Below, one piece after another: positions 14,211 through 24,099 of a stretch of DNA of 42,400 bases. Below the pieces are notes generated by a model that saw only the letters and a list, made by a program, of their open reading frames with translations, had not been told where the DNA came from and ran no database searches. The DNA lies in assembly GCA_030765645.1 (NCBI GenBank), contig JAVCCE010000048.1, positions 1 through 42,400 on the forward strand, read 5' to 3'. Numbering within the stretch: position 1 is the first letter of the stretch; each line of letters begins with the position of its first letter. Both the position numbers and the translations under genes were made by a program. The DNA is from Candidatus Hinthialibacter antarcticus. GTDB lineage: Bacteria > Hinthialibacterota > Hinthialibacteria > Hinthialibacterales > Hinthialibacteraceae.

Positions 14211-15449
14211 TTAAAACGCCTCGTTTAACCATCGCGTCGCCTTTCGCCAAATTCGTTTGATTCCCGCGCCATAGAGCGCATCATTTTCATCGCGTTTTTC
14301 AAAACCAAAATGCAACAACCCGACCGCCGAGGCATAGCCCGGGCTGGTGATGAGTTCTTCAAAGCCGACCACCCCGTTGGGGTAGCCGATGTTGATTTCT
14401 TTCTTGATGATGGACTGCGTTTTTTCGCGCATCCCGTCGAGCAGCGAACAACCGCCGGTCAACACCACCCCGCCGTACAAGGCGCTGAGCAAATCACGCG
14501 CGCGCAGCGAGCGGGTCACTTCATCGAGAATCTGCTCGACCCGCGCTTCGATGACTTCGCAAAGGCGGCGGCGTTTGACCACGATGGTGCGCCGGTTTTT
14601 AAAGCGCACCACTTCCAGCCGTTCTTCTTCATCAATGGATTCAGAAAACGCCGAGCCGGAATACTTTTTCAAGTTCTCTGCGTTCTCAAACGGCGTCTGA
14701 AAATAGTGATTGATGTCGCGGGTGATATCGCGCCCGCCCACGTTCAACGTCTCGCTGTGTTCAATAAATCCCTCATAAAACACCAGCACCGAGGTGGTAT
14801 CGCCGCCGATGTCAATCAGGGCGATGCCCGTCATCTTTTCTTCATCCGTCAGCACCGAATAACACGACGCGATCGGTTGAAACGCGAACCGTTCCACCTG
14901 AAAGCCCGCTTTGACGACGCAACGGCGTAAGTTCTTCAACACCGACTGCCGCCCGACGATGAGATGGATATCGGCTTGCAGTACGCTGCCTTCCATGCCC
15001 AGCGGCTCGCGGATATTTTGCGCTTCATCCAGGCGGTAGCCCCGGGGAATCGCATGAACCATGTCGTAATCTTTGGGCGTGGATTTTTGAATCGCCGCCT
15101 GCTTGCAGCGTTCAATGTCTTCATGAGTGACAGCGCGGCCATGCCGCGACAACACCACAGAGCCAGTGCAATTCTGGCTTTGCACAAACACGCCCGACAC
15201 GCCGACCACCGCGCTGCGAATATCCAACCCGGAGGTTTGGCTCAGCGCCTTGGCGCCCGCATGAGAAATCGAAGACACGATCTCTTCTAAATTCACCACG
15301 CCGCTGGCCGCCATGCCTTCGCAGGGGTGAATGCCGACCCCGACCACTTCAATGGCGCCGCGTTCATTGCGCTGCGCTGCGACGGCGCATACTTTGGTCG
15401 CGCCAATGTCAATGGCTAATAAGCCGTCGCGTTGATAGGTTTGGTTCAT
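14211..15449 (-). CDS. ftsA: Cell division protein FtsA
   Basis: An actin-like ATPase that anchors FtsZ to the membrane. From ATG at 15449, which overlaps the ftsQ stop as ATGA, it is 412 aa. Nucleotide-binding segments are IDIGATKVCAV near the N-terminus, LIDIGGDTTSVLV in the middle and VVLTGGCSLLDG later. The characteristic SHS2 domain lies between the first two. The C-terminus GIKRIWRKATRWLNEAF is an amphipathic membrane-targeting helix. Using the longer reading from 15530 would overlap ftsQ by 85 bases and add residues with no family match. Confidence 0.96.
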   Translation of the reverse strand: MNQTYQRDGLLAIDIGATKVCAVAAQRNERGAIEVVGVGIHPCEGMAASGVVNLEEIVSSISHAGAKALSQTSGLDIRSAVVGVSGVFVQSQNCTGSVVLSRHGRAVTHEDIERCKQAAIQKSTPKDYDMVHAIPRGYRLDEAQNIREPLGMEGSVLQADIHLIVGRQSVLKNLRRCVVKAGFQVERFAFQPIASCYSVLTDEEKMTGIALIDIGGDTTSVLVFYEGFIEHSETLNVGGRDITRDINHYFQTPFENAENLKKYSGSAFSESIDEEERLEVVRFKNRRTIVVKRRRLCEVIEARVEQILDEVTRSLRARDLLSALYGGVVLTGGCSLLDGMREKTQSIIKKEINIGYPNGVVGFEELITSPGYASAVGLLHFGFEKRDENDALYGAGIKRIWRKATRWLNEAF

Positions 15450-16351
15450 AGTTCCATTGCCGCCGCTTGCGTCAACAAGCCCTGGTTTCCGTATAATTTT
15501 TTCCACGCCTGACCGTCGCGTTCGTCCCAACGCACGGCAAATCCATGTTCAGGAAAACGGGCGTCCACATAAATCGCCCGCAGATTTTCCGTTTCCAATA
15601 CTTCCCAAAACGCTTTGAGTTGCGCCACGAGGTTGGGAGACTCCACATCACGCAACACAATCACGCCAGCGCGGCGCCGGGGATGAAGCGCCATGTTTCC
15701 ATTGTCGCGAAATTCCAACTCTGTGATCTCCGCCGCCAGCGCCGGCGCTTCCTCGGCCAACCGTTGGGTAAGCGCCAAGCCCGCCAACACCCGCTCATCT
15801 TCAATCACGGCGCCGGGCGTTACGACAGAAACCACGCCGGACACGAGCGGCTTGGACTGAATCAACGCAGCCAATCCTTGACGTTCATCCAGGCTTCGCA
15901 TTTGCATCGAACCGTCCAGGTACGGCGGCAGCACCACACCGTTTGCATCAATGCCGTACATCCGCCCTTCGTCTGCATTCAACACAAACACCGCCGGGAC
16001 GCGCTCTTCAATCACAATATGAATGCGGTGCGGCGGGATGCGTTGCACCGCGACCCGATGTACAACCGGGTGTTCTTCAATGCGCCGCCCCAATTCTTCT
16101 AATTTCACCAGCCAAAGGTTGGCGCCGGGCGCCAGGCCCGACCGCGCCCGAATTTCGTCTTCCTGGATTCGGCTTGCGCCCTCGATGGTGATTTGCTGAA
16201 TCGAAAAATCCGATGAATTAAACAAATACTTAAACAGGTCCACGCTGAGCAAAATGATGCCCGCCAAGGTGGCGCCCATCAAAAAGACCCGGCAAACATA
16301 GCGGAGGTTGGTCGCAAAACGCTGATACGTCTTGCTCATCCATTCATTCAT
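15446..16351 (-). CDS. ftsQ: Cell division protein FtsQ (POTRA domain)
   Basis: A bitopic division protein that links the Z ring to peptidoglycan synthesis. It is 301 aa. A short cytoplasmic N-terminus and one membrane helix (about residues 20-42) precede the POTRA domain (FSIQQITIEGASRIQEDEIRARSGL through IHIVIEERVPAV). The FtsQ/DivIB domain follows, ending near residue 280. It starts inside the murC stop (ATGA) and ends inside the ftsA start (ATGA), so it is coupled on both sides. In many genomes murB and ddl lie just before ftsQ; they are missing here. Confidence 0.93.
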   Translation of the reverse strand: MNEWMSKTYQRFATNLRYVCRVFLMGATLAGIILLSVDLFKYLFNSSDFSIQQITIEGASRIQEDEIRARSGLAPGANLWLVKLEELGRRIEEHPVVHRVAVQRIPPHRIHIVIEERVPAVFVLNADEGRMYGIDANGVVLPPYLDGSMQMRSLDERQGLAALIQSKPLVSGVVSVVTPGAVIEDERVLAGLALTQRLAEEAPALAAEITELEFRDNGNMALHPRRRAGVIVLRDVESPNLVAQLKAFWEVLETENLRAIYVDARFPEHGFAVRWDERDGQAWKKLYGNQGLLTQAAAMEL

Positions 16352-17751
16352 CGGACCGCCTCCGCCTTGGCTTCACGCAAACGCTCCAATAATTGGTCGC
16401 CCAACTTCCACACGTCGCCCGCGCCCATAGTGACGACCACATCGCCGTCGTGGGTCTCGCTGCACAAAAAATTCACCGCTTCGTCATGCTGGGGGATATA
16501 CAACGCAGGCGAGCCGTTGTTTCGCGTCGGCTGCAAGAGCGCCTCGCCGCTGACGCCCGCAACAGGTTGCTCGCGGGCGGCGTAGATGTCGGTCAACACC
16601 ACCAGGTCCAATCCCGTAAACGAACGCCCGAAATCGTCCAGCAATTTCAGGGTTCTTGAATATAAATGCGGCTGAAACACGCCAATCAACCGGTTGCGAT
16701 AGCGGTCGCGCAGTCCCTGAATGGTGGCGCGAATTTCATTGGGGTGATGGGCGTAATCGTCCACCACGGTCACGCCGCGTACGCAGCCTTTTTCTTCCAT
16801 GCGGCGCTGTACGCCTTCAAACGTCTTCAATGACTCCATCGCTTTCTCAATCGACAGCCCCGCCGCTTCGACCGCCGCCAGAACGCCCAACGCATTGTGG
16901 GTGTGGCAGCGCCCGCTGATTTGCAAGCGCATCGGGCCGCGCATTTCGCCGCGCACTACCACGTCGCAGCCCCAGCCGCGCGCATTGGCGTAATAATTTG
17001 TCCCGCATATATCGGCGTCTTCGGCGAAGCCGTAAGTCAACCGTTTTGGCCCGTTGGGCAGATTCAACTTGCGCGTGTATTTACAATCAGCAGAAGTCAA
17101 AATCCAGCCGTCTTTATGAACGCCCGCGAGAAATAGTTCAAATTGTTCGATGATGTCGTTGATGCCTTCGTAGTGGTCGAGGTGGTCGGCGTCGATGTTG
17201 TTCACCAACGCGATTTCTGGTTTGAGATAGATGAATGAACCGTCGCTCTCGTCGCCTTCGGCGATGGCCCATTCGCCTTTGCCCAGCAGGCTGTTGCCGC
17301 CCAATTGGCGTACGTCGCCGCCGATGTAAGCGCTGGGGTCTTCGCCTAATCCGAGAAAGACATGAGTCAGCATGGCGGTGAGCGTGGTTTTGCCGTGTGC
17401 GCCGGACGCAACGATGCCGCGCTTTTCGTTGACCAATGCGCCCAACATGCGCGCGCGCGCCCACACCGGGACGCCCGCCGCCTCCGCCGCCTTGCGTTCG
17501 GGGTTGTCGGGCGGGGCCGCCGAGGTAGCCACAACGAGGTCCACGCCGTTGATGTGTTCAGCGGCGTGCTCGTGGTATATTGTCACGCCCATCTCTTTGA
17601 GCCGTTCGGTCACGGCGTTTGACGCCGGGTCCGAACCGCTGACAGTACAGCCGCGAGCGAGCAACGCAGGCGCCAGAGCGCTTACGCCGATCCCGCCCGC
17701 GCCAATAAGATGGACGCGGTCCACTCCCCGTAGGGAGTCGCGGTCGTTCAT
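16348..17751 (-). CDS. murC: UDP-N-acetylmuramate--L-alanine ligase
   Basis: Adds L-alanine to UDP-MurNAc in the cytoplasm, the first amino-acid step of peptidoglycan precursor synthesis. It is 467 aa. Domain 1 starts VHLIGAGGIGVSALAPALL, the ATP-binding loop is ASGAHGKTTLTAML, and Mur-ligase motifs NNIDADHLDHY and VDDYAHHPNEI are present. It starts 4 bases after murG and overlaps ftsQ by 4 bases. Confidence 0.97.
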   Translation of the reverse strand: MNDRDSLRGVDRVHLIGAGGIGVSALAPALLARGCTVSGSDPASNAVTERLKEMGVTIYHEHAAEHINGVDLVVATSAAPPDNPERKAAEAAGVPVWARARMLGALVNEKRGIVASGAHGKTTLTAMLTHVFLGLGEDPSAYIGGDVRQLGGNSLLGKGEWAIAEGDESDGSFIYLKPEIALVNNIDADHLDHYEGINDIIEQFELFLAGVHKDGWILTSADCKYTRKLNLPNGPKRLTYGFAEDADICGTNYYANARGWGCDVVVRGEMRGPMRLQISGRCHTHNALGVLAAVEAAGLSIEKAMESLKTFEGVQRRMEEKGCVRGVTVVDDYAHHPNEIRATIQGLRDRYRNRLIGVFQPHLYSRTLKLLDDFGRSFTGLDLVVLTDIYAAREQPVAGVSGEALLQPTRNNGSPALYIPQHDEAVNFLCSETHDGDVVVTMGAGDVWKLGDQLLERLREAKAEAVR

Positions 17752-17755
17752 TCCC

Positions 17756-18868
17756 TCAACCTCTCAAAAAAGCAATTAAATCGCGCGCGATACGTTCCGC
17801 TGCGTCGGCTTTACATAAATCCGCCGCCCGCTGGCCCATACCGCGCCGTAGTTCTTCATCATTTAATAAAGTGTCGAGCTCATCCGCCAACTGTTTCGCG
17901 GTGAGGCCTTTTTCTTCAATCACCAAGGCCGCCCCGGCGTCGGCAAACACTTTCGCATTGACCGCCTGATGATTTTCCGCCGCATACGGATATGGAACCA
18001 GAACGGACGGCGTCGCCCACAACGCCAACTCCGAAAGAGAACCCGAACCTGCGCGGCTGACGGCAATGTCCGTCTTGGCATACGCCGTAGCCATATCATC
18101 GAGATACGGAGCAAGCGTCACGCCATCCACCGACGGCAGCGACTGCGCCCACTCATAATTTTTTTGTCCGGTTTGCAGGAGCGCGTTAAACGAACGCCCA
18201 CGCTCGCGCAGCAATCGAAACGCTTCCAGGCTGGCCTCAACCAGGCGTCGCGCGCCCTGGCTTCCGCCCATACTCAAAATCGCTGGAACGGCTCCCTCGC
18301 GATTGCGTTCACTATTTTTGTGCGCATCCAACATGTCTTTGCGCAACGGAAAACCGGATACCTGACAATTCACGCCCGTCAAATACTGCTGGGTAATTTC
18401 ATACGTTACATAAACGGCGTCGCAGCTTTTCGCGAGTATTCGGTTGACCAAACCCGGCACGGTATTCTGTTCATGCAAGGCGGTCTTCCAGCCCAGCAGG
18501 CGCCCCGCCGCTAACGCGGGAGCCGACGCATAGCCGCCGACGCCGAACACCACGCCGCGCGACATCGTCCGCATTCGCAGCAAACAACGAACCACGCCGC
18601 TGAACGCCAACCAAAGCGCCTTCAAATTGCTCACGGTAATCTTGCGGCGCAGGCCTTGCAGCGTCAGCCCCATAAAGGGGATGCCGCGCGATTCGACCTC
18701 GCGCCGGTCGCGTTCCGCCTCGCGCCCGATAAACAACAGGGGCGCATCGGGGGCCAACGCGCGCACCGCCTGCGCCACCGCCAATGCGGGGTACAGATGG
18801 CCGCCCGTGCCGCCTCCGGTAATCACGATGGAACCAACCTGCGTCGAATTCAACGCAATCTCCTTCAC
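17756..18868 (-). CDS. murG: Undecaprenyl-PP-MurNAc-pentapeptide GlcNAc transferase
   Basis: Transfers GlcNAc to lipid I to give lipid II at the inner face of the cytoplasmic membrane. It is a 370-aa GT-B glycosyltransferase with the N-terminal G-loop ITGGGTGGHLYPALAVA and a C-terminal donor-site stretch (AVSRAGSGSLSEL, then PYPYAAENHQ). The GTG at 18868 overlaps the ftsW stop as GTGA. A TTG five codons further on is preceded by AAGGAG at good spacing and may be the true start; the difference is only 5 residues. Confidence 0.96.
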   Translation of the reverse strand: MKEIALNSTQVGSIVITGGGTGGHLYPALAVAQAVRALAPDAPLLFIGREAERDRREVESRGIPFMGLTLQGLRRKITVSNLKALWLAFSGVVRCLLRMRTMSRGVVFGVGGYASAPALAAGRLLGWKTALHEQNTVPGLVNRILAKSCDAVYVTYEITQQYLTGVNCQVSGFPLRKDMLDAHKNSERNREGAVPAILSMGGSQGARRLVEASLEAFRLLRERGRSFNALLQTGQKNYEWAQSLPSVDGVTLAPYLDDMATAYAKTDIAVSRAGSGSLSELALWATPSVLVPYPYAAENHQAVNAKVFADAGAALVIEEKGLTAKQLADELDTLLNDEELRRGMGQRAADLCKADAAERIARDLIAFLRG

Positions 18869-20001
18869 CCTGTGCGCCGACGACTGGCCGGCGTCGAAGG
18901 TTCAATGTCAAACGTCTCTCGCGCAACGCGGACCATCAGCCCGATCATAATCATGTTGATAATCAGCGCCGATCCGCCGTAAGAAATAAACGGCAGCGCG
19001 ATCCCGGTGGTGGGGACGCTGCCCGTGACGACGGCAATATTTAACGCGGACTGAAATCCGATCGCGGTCGCGCAGCCGACGCACAATAACGACCCAAACG
19101 GGTTTTCGCAGCGAATCGCGATCCAGTAACCGATCAACACAATCAGCAAAAACGCCGCGATGAGGACCGCGCAATTGATAAACCCAAGTTCTTCGCCAAT
19201 GATGGCGAAAATAAAATCGGTATGCGATTCGGGCATAAAACCCAGTTGCTGAACGCCGTTGCCGATTCCTTCTCCAGTCAAACCGCCGTGCGCAAAACCG
19301 ATCTTGGCTTGCAGCACCTGATAGTATTTTGTGTTCGCGTATTTTTCGGGTTCCATAAAAGCGGTGATGCGCTGCCACAAATGCGGCTTGCTATATAACG
19401 CGGCGCCAATCGCCGCAACAAATGCGACCGCGCCGGGAACCATGTGCATCATTTTTCCGCCCGCGCAAAACCATAACGCAATCGCGACGATGCCGATAAA
19501 GAACGCCGTTCCGTGGTCAGGCTGCAAAAGAATGAGTCCCAACGTGAATCCAACCAATAGCATCGGAAAAAACACGCCGCGAAAAAATGAACCCATCTGT
19601 TCGCGCCGCTCGGCCCAAACCGCCGCGAGATAAAAAATCACCGCGATTTTCGTCACATCAGACGGTTGAAAACGAAAGCCCACGTTTAACCAGCGTTGCG
19701 CCCCCTTGGCGGAGTCGCCCATCGGGGTCAACACCAACGCCAGCAAAATCAGATTCACAATCATGATGGGACGCGCCCAGCGTTCCCACTGGTTATAATC
19801 CGCCGTAGCGAAATACGTAAAACACGCCAAGCCGATGCTGAAACGTATCAACTGCCGCCCCATAAATTGATAGACGTTGGTATCGGGGTTCCTCAACATC
19901 ATAAATTGGCTGGAACTCAACACCATCACCAGCCCTAATAAAATCAGGCCAAGCATAAGCACCATCAGCGAGCCGTTTATCAGCGAGTCGGAGCGAATCA
20001 T
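18865..20001 (-). CDS. ftsW: Peptidoglycan glycosyltransferase FtsW (SEDS family)
   Basis: A division-specific SEDS glycan polymerase that works with FtsI. It is 378 aa with about ten membrane helices. Family marks are QPDHGTAFFIG in the middle and the extracellular-loop segment GLTGEGIGNGVQQLGFMPES followed by HTDFIFAIIGEELG. Near the end, SYGGSALIINM is conserved. The start overlaps the murD stop as ATGA. Confidence 0.96.
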   Translation of the reverse strand: MIRSDSLINGSLMVLMLGLILLGLVMVLSSSQFMMLRNPDTNVYQFMGRQLIRFSIGLACFTYFATADYNQWERWARPIMIVNLILLALVLTPMGDSAKGAQRWLNVGFRFQPSDVTKIAVIFYLAAVWAERREQMGSFFRGVFFPMLLVGFTLGLILLQPDHGTAFFIGIVAIALWFCAGGKMMHMVPGAVAFVAAIGAALYSKPHLWQRITAFMEPEKYANTKYYQVLQAKIGFAHGGLTGEGIGNGVQQLGFMPESHTDFIFAIIGEELGFINCAVLIAAFLLIVLIGYWIAIRCENPFGSLLCVGCATAIGFQSALNIAVVTGSVPTTGIALPFISYGGSALIINMIMIGLMVRVARETFDIEPSTPASRRRTG

Positions 20002-21392
20002 ACCTGGCGCTCCTTCACGGCGCGTTTAAAACATTCGCCGCGCTCTTCATAATTGGCGAACATGTCCCAACTGGCGCAGGCCGGAGACAGCAACACCAAG
20101 TCGCCTGGCTTCGCATCGTTGGCGGCATGGGCCGCAGCGTCTTCTAACGAGCCTTCGCGATGGACTTCAATGATTGAACCCCACGCGTCTTCAAATTGCT
20201 GCGCGTCGCGTCCAATCAAATAGGCGCTGGCGACTTTCTCGCGCAGCAGCGGTTCGAGCGTCGTCAGATCATCGCCCTTCGCCATGCCCCCGGCGATTAA
20301 GCGCACCGGGCCTTGCAGCGAACGCAGCGCCGCTTCGAGCGCATGAACATTGGTCGCTTTTGAGTCGTTATAAAATTTCACGCCGTTGATTTCAGCGACG
20401 AATTCCAATCGGTGCGGCAGCGCCTGAAACGTCTTGACCGCCTGCGCAGCGTCTTCTAGCGAGGCGCCGTAAGATGTCGCCATTCCGATAGCGGCGAGCG
20501 CATTCAACACCATTTGTTGCGGCCATTCCTGCAAAAACTCGGCCTTGCATTCTTCTTCCTGCTGCGAGTCGCGGACCCGAAGGGTCCCGCCAAGGAAATA
20601 TACGCCGTCAGGTCCCAAGTCATGTATTGCAAACGCGCGTTTCCTCGACGGAACCCACTCAGGACAAATACCCTCAACCCCGGGACCCATCCAAAGCGCC
20701 TCCGTTGACGCTTGATTGGCTGCGATTTTAAACTTCGACTGGTAATACGCTTCGACCGATTCGTAGCGGTCGAGATGGTCCGGCGCCAGATTGGTAATCA
20801 CGGCGGCGCGCGGACGGAATTCTTCAAAGGTCTCGCATTGATAGCTGCTGACTTCCAACACCATCGGTTGGCGGCTGATGCGCCGTTCTTTGAGCGCGGC
20901 TTCGCACACCGCCACGCCGACGTTGCCCGCCGCCAGCGGTTCATAACCGCATTGCTTTAAGATGTGCGCGATCATTCGCGTCACGGTGGTTTTTCCGTTC
21001 GTACCCGTCACGGCGAGAATCGGGCGCTGGAAGAAGCGACAGCCGAGTTCCATCTCGCCGATGGTATAGATATCGTTGCGCCGCACTTGCTCCATCAGCG
21101 GATGCGTCGGCGAAAAGCCAGGGCTCAGCACGCAATAGTCGATGCCGTCCATCTGCGCTGGTTCGCGTTGCAGCACGGGCAATTTATAGGGCGCCCACTC
21201 ACGGCGAAGCACCGAGGCGCGTTCGGGATCGCTTTCAAAGGCCACGCCGCGCCCGCCTTCCTGCATAATCAACTTCAGGGCGGCCTGCCCCGATAATCCC
21301 ATGCCGGCGATGAGCGCACACATGCCCGCCGCTTGGGGCAACGGCCCCTGCAGCATTTCGCGCGCTTCTTGTTTTAACATTCCTGCCAACAT
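19998..21392 (-). CDS. murD: UDP-MurNAc-L-alanine--D-glutamate ligase
   Basis: Adds D-glutamate to UDP-MurNAc-L-Ala. It is 464 aa, with an N-terminal Rossmann segment (GMCALIAGMGLSGQAALKL), the ATP loop VTGTNGKTTVTRM, and Mur-ligase motifs NLAPDHLDRY and FYNDSKATNVHA. GAGGA lies 5 bases ahead of the ATG, 12 bases after mraY. Confidence 0.96.
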   Translation of the reverse strand: MLAGMLKQEAREMLQGPLPQAAGMCALIAGMGLSGQAALKLIMQEGGRGVAFESDPERASVLRREWAPYKLPVLQREPAQMDGIDYCVLSPGFSPTHPLMEQVRRNDIYTIGEMELGCRFFQRPILAVTGTNGKTTVTRMIAHILKQCGYEPLAAGNVGVAVCEAALKERRISRQPMVLEVSSYQCETFEEFRPRAAVITNLAPDHLDRYESVEAYYQSKFKIAANQASTEALWMGPGVEGICPEWVPSRKRAFAIHDLGPDGVYFLGGTLRVRDSQQEEECKAEFLQEWPQQMVLNALAAIGMATSYGASLEDAAQAVKTFQALPHRLEFVAEINGVKFYNDSKATNVHALEAALRSLQGPVRLIAGGMAKGDDLTTLEPLLREKVASAYLIGRDAQQFEDAWGSIIEVHREGSLEDAAAHAANDAKPGDLVLLSPACASWDMFANYEERGECFKRAVKERQV

Positions 21393-21404
21393 GGCGTCCT
21401 CTTT

Positions 21405-22517
21405 TTAGCGCACCTTGAGCGTTGCGAGTCCTACAAACGCAAACACGGCGGCCAAGATCCAAAACCGGACCACGATGGTCGTCTCCGACCATCCCTTCAT
21501 TTCAAAATGATGATGCAGCGGCGCCATCAAAAATACGCGCTTCTTATTACGGTATTTATATGACGTCACCTGGATAATCACCGACAGCGACTCCATCACA
21601 AACACGCCGCCGATGATGAAAAGTAAAAGTTCTTGTTTGATTAACACCGCCAAAGCGCCCAAGGCGCCGCCTAAGGCGAGAGAACCGGTATCGCCCATGA
21701 AGACCTTCGCGGGGTGCGCGTTAAACCATAAAAACGCCATGGTCGCGCCGACCAGCGACGTTGCGAACACGGTCAACTCTCCCGATTTGGGGACGTACAA
21801 AATCCCCAGATAGGCGCTGGTATCCACGCGCCCAACGCCATAAGCCAACATAGCGAAGGCAAGCCCGGCGATGATAAAACACCCGCTGGCGAGCCCATCC
21901 AGGCCGTCGGTGAGGTTGACGGAATTAGACGCGCCCGTCACCACGCAAGCAACGAATGGGATATACAAAATACCCAAGGGAATAAACACGCTCTTCAAAA
22001 ACGGCAGCGGCAAACTGTAGGGCTGCTCGCTGACCAACGGGTGCAAGAAATACAACCCCGCGCCCAAGCCAAGCCCGACGCTAAGTTGTACGAACAATTT
22101 TTGTTTGGCGCGAACGCCTTTGTACATTTTCTCTTTGAGTTTGGTGTAATCGTCAATGAACCCTAACGCGCCCAACGCCATGGTTACCGTGAGCGCAGTG
22201 ATGACTAACTCGTTGCGCCAGTTGCCCCACAACGCCATCGACAGAAAGGCCGCGGCGAGAATCAACACGCCGCCCATGGTGGGCGTACCGGATTTTTCTT
22301 TGTGCAAATCATAAAGCGCCTTCACGCCTTCGCCGCGAATGGTCTGGCCGATCTTCATCCGCTCCAGCCATGCAATCAAAATCGGCCCCAGGCACACGCC
22401 TACGATCATGGCGGTCACCGCCGCCATCGCCGCGCGGAACGAGATGTACTTGGTCACGTTCAAGAAGCCCAGCGCCTCATACATCTCAGAAAGCGGGTAT
22501 AGAAATTCCAGCGCCAT
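21405..22517 (-). CDS. mraY: Phospho-MurNAc-pentapeptide transferase
   Basis: Makes lipid I from UDP-MurNAc-pentapeptide and undecaprenyl phosphate. It is 370 aa with about ten membrane helices. Active-site motifs are FIDDYTKL, NSVNLTDGLDGLASG, FMGDTGSLALGG and the histidine cluster PLHHHFEMKGW. It overlaps murE by one base (TAATG). In most clusters murF sits between murE and mraY; here there is no room for it. Confidence 0.97.
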   Translation of the reverse strand: MALEFLYPLSEMYEALGFLNVTKYISFRAAMAAVTAMIVGVCLGPILIAWLERMKIGQTIRGEGVKALYDLHKEKSGTPTMGGVLILAAAFLSMALWGNWRNELVITALTVTMALGALGFIDDYTKLKEKMYKGVRAKQKLFVQLSVGLGLGAGLYFLHPLVSEQPYSLPLPFLKSVFIPLGILYIPFVACVVTGASNSVNLTDGLDGLASGCFIIAGLAFAMLAYGVGRVDTSAYLGILYVPKSGELTVFATSLVGATMAFLWFNAHPAKVFMGDTGSLALGGALGALAVLIKQELLLFIIGGVFVMESLSVIIQVTSYKYRNKKRVFLMAPLHHHFEMKGWSETTIVVRFWILAAVFAFVGLATLKVR

Positions 22518-23989
22518 TACGCCGCCCCCTTTCCAAGATCATGCAAATGCTTTCGGGCGGTTTCGCGGTCGTCGAAGTGAATTTTTTCGCGCCCGAGAAT
22601 TTGATAGGTTTCGTGGCCTTTGCCAGCGATTAACAAAATATCGCCTGGCTGTAACTCTTCCACCGCCGCGCGAATCGCCTGGTCGCGGTCAGCAATGACG
22701 ATAGATTCGCCCTCGCCCGTCATGCCCGCGACGATGTCGTTTAGAATCGCTTGCGGATCTTCCGTGCGTGGATTATCAGACGTTACAAACGCCTTGTCGC
22801 TCATGCGCAACGCAGTCGCGCCCATCTGCGGACGCTTGGTTTTATCGCGGTCGCCGCCGCAGCCAAACACGGTGAGAATGCGCTGATGGGGCACGGCGTT
22901 GAGCGTCTCAAGGCATTTCTCTAGCGCATCCGGCGTATGGCTATAATCGACCACCACCAGAGCGCCGATTGCGCTTTCGACTTGCTCTAAGCGCCCCGGC
23001 GCCGCGCACAATTTTTCGACGCACTGCGCCAGATGAGCAGAACCAACGCCCTGGCTATAAGCCGCCGCAACAGCACATAAAATATTGTAAACATTGTGGC
23101 GCCCTTGCAGCGGCGTCAGCAAATCGAACGAGCCATCCGGGAACCGCAAAGTAAAGCGCGTTCCTTCGAGGCGGATTTCCAGATCAAGCGCCTGAATCTC
23201 AGCCGGGCGCTCTATGGCAATATTCAATTGTTTGATGGATTTCAATTCATCAGAAAAACGCCGCCCGGTTTCATCATCCAGATTCAAAACCGCCGTCCCG
23301 TCGCTAGCGAGAAATTCGCTGAACAAGCGTTTTTTGGTCTCGCGATAGTCATCCATCGTATGATGGAAATCGAGATGGTCCTGGCTGAGATTTGTGAAAA
23401 CAGCGGTATGGAATTGCAATCCATCGACGCGGTGCAGCGCGAGGCCGTGCGACGAAACTTCCATCGCGGCGCGTGCGCATCCCCGGTCAGCGATCTCGCG
23501 CAAGACGCGTTGCATTTCATGCGGCAGCGGCGTGGTGGTTTGCGCGTCCTGGTGAAAATCTTGATAGCGGTATTCAATGGTGCCAATCACGGCGATGGGT
23601 TCGCCCATCGACTGATAGATTTGTTCGAGCAAATAGGTTGTCGTGGTTTTTCCGTTGGAACCAGTAACGCCAAAGAGGTTAAGTTGTTTTGCGGGGTGAC
23701 GATAATAGTTTGCGGCGAGAACGGGCAGCGACGCCAGCGAGTCGGCCACGCGCACTTGGGGCATGACGGCGTCGCAATACTCCTCGACCACCGCGACCCC
23801 GGCGTTACGCCCGGCCACGTCAGCGAGAAAGCGGTGACCGTCAGACGCATCGCCCCGCAATGCGACAAATGCGTCGCCCGGTTTCACCAGGCGGCTGTCG
23901 CATACAAGGCCGTCTACCGTCATCGGCAGATCGCCGCGAACGTCTAATACCTCTACGCCCTGAAACAATTCGTTTCCCTCAATCATCAT
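22517..23989 (-). CDS. murE: UDP-MurNAc-tripeptide synthetase, meso-DAP type
   Basis: Adds the third stem-peptide residue. It is 490 aa from the ATG at 23989 (MMIEGNELFQGVEVL), which matches the usual MurE N-terminus; a TTG 8 codons upstream is also in frame. The ATP loop is GVTGSNGKTTTTYLL. The motif SDNPRTEDP contains DNPR, which marks selection of meso-diaminopimelate over lysine. The 110-base gap before it, after ftsI, is AT-rich and contains TATTAT-like hexamers but no clear promoter. Confidence 0.96.
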   Translation of the reverse strand: MMIEGNELFQGVEVLDVRGDLPMTVDGLVCDSRLVKPGDAFVALRGDASDGHRFLADVAGRNAGVAVVEEYCDAVMPQVRVADSLASLPVLAANYYRHPAKQLNLFGVTGSNGKTTTTYLLEQIYQSMGEPIAVIGTIEYRYQDFHQDAQTTTPLPHEMQRVLREIADRGCARAAMEVSSHGLALHRVDGLQFHTAVFTNLSQDHLDFHHTMDDYRETKKRLFSEFLASDGTAVLNLDDETGRRFSDELKSIKQLNIAIERPAEIQALDLEIRLEGTRFTLRFPDGSFDLLTPLQGRHNVYNILCAVAAAYSQGVGSAHLAQCVEKLCAAPGRLEQVESAIGALVVVDYSHTPDALEKCLETLNAVPHQRILTVFGCGGDRDKTKRPQMGATALRMSDKAFVTSDNPRTEDPQAILNDIVAGMTGEGESIVIADRDQAIRAAVEELQPGDILLIAGKGHETYQILGREKIHFDDRETARKHLHDLGKGAA

Positions 23990-24099
23990 TTGCGTTTCGC
24001 AGCCGCTGCCCAAGCGGCGTCGAGCATACCATTCACTTCAACGCGAATTTCTATAATAAAAATTACAAATAAATCCAAATTTCGTTTTCGTCTTACTTA

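Noticed and set aside
24040-24099. Possible promoter between ftsI and murE (TTGGAT and TATTAT on the minus strand)
   Set aside because: The spacing is only 14 bases and the sequence is simply AT-rich.
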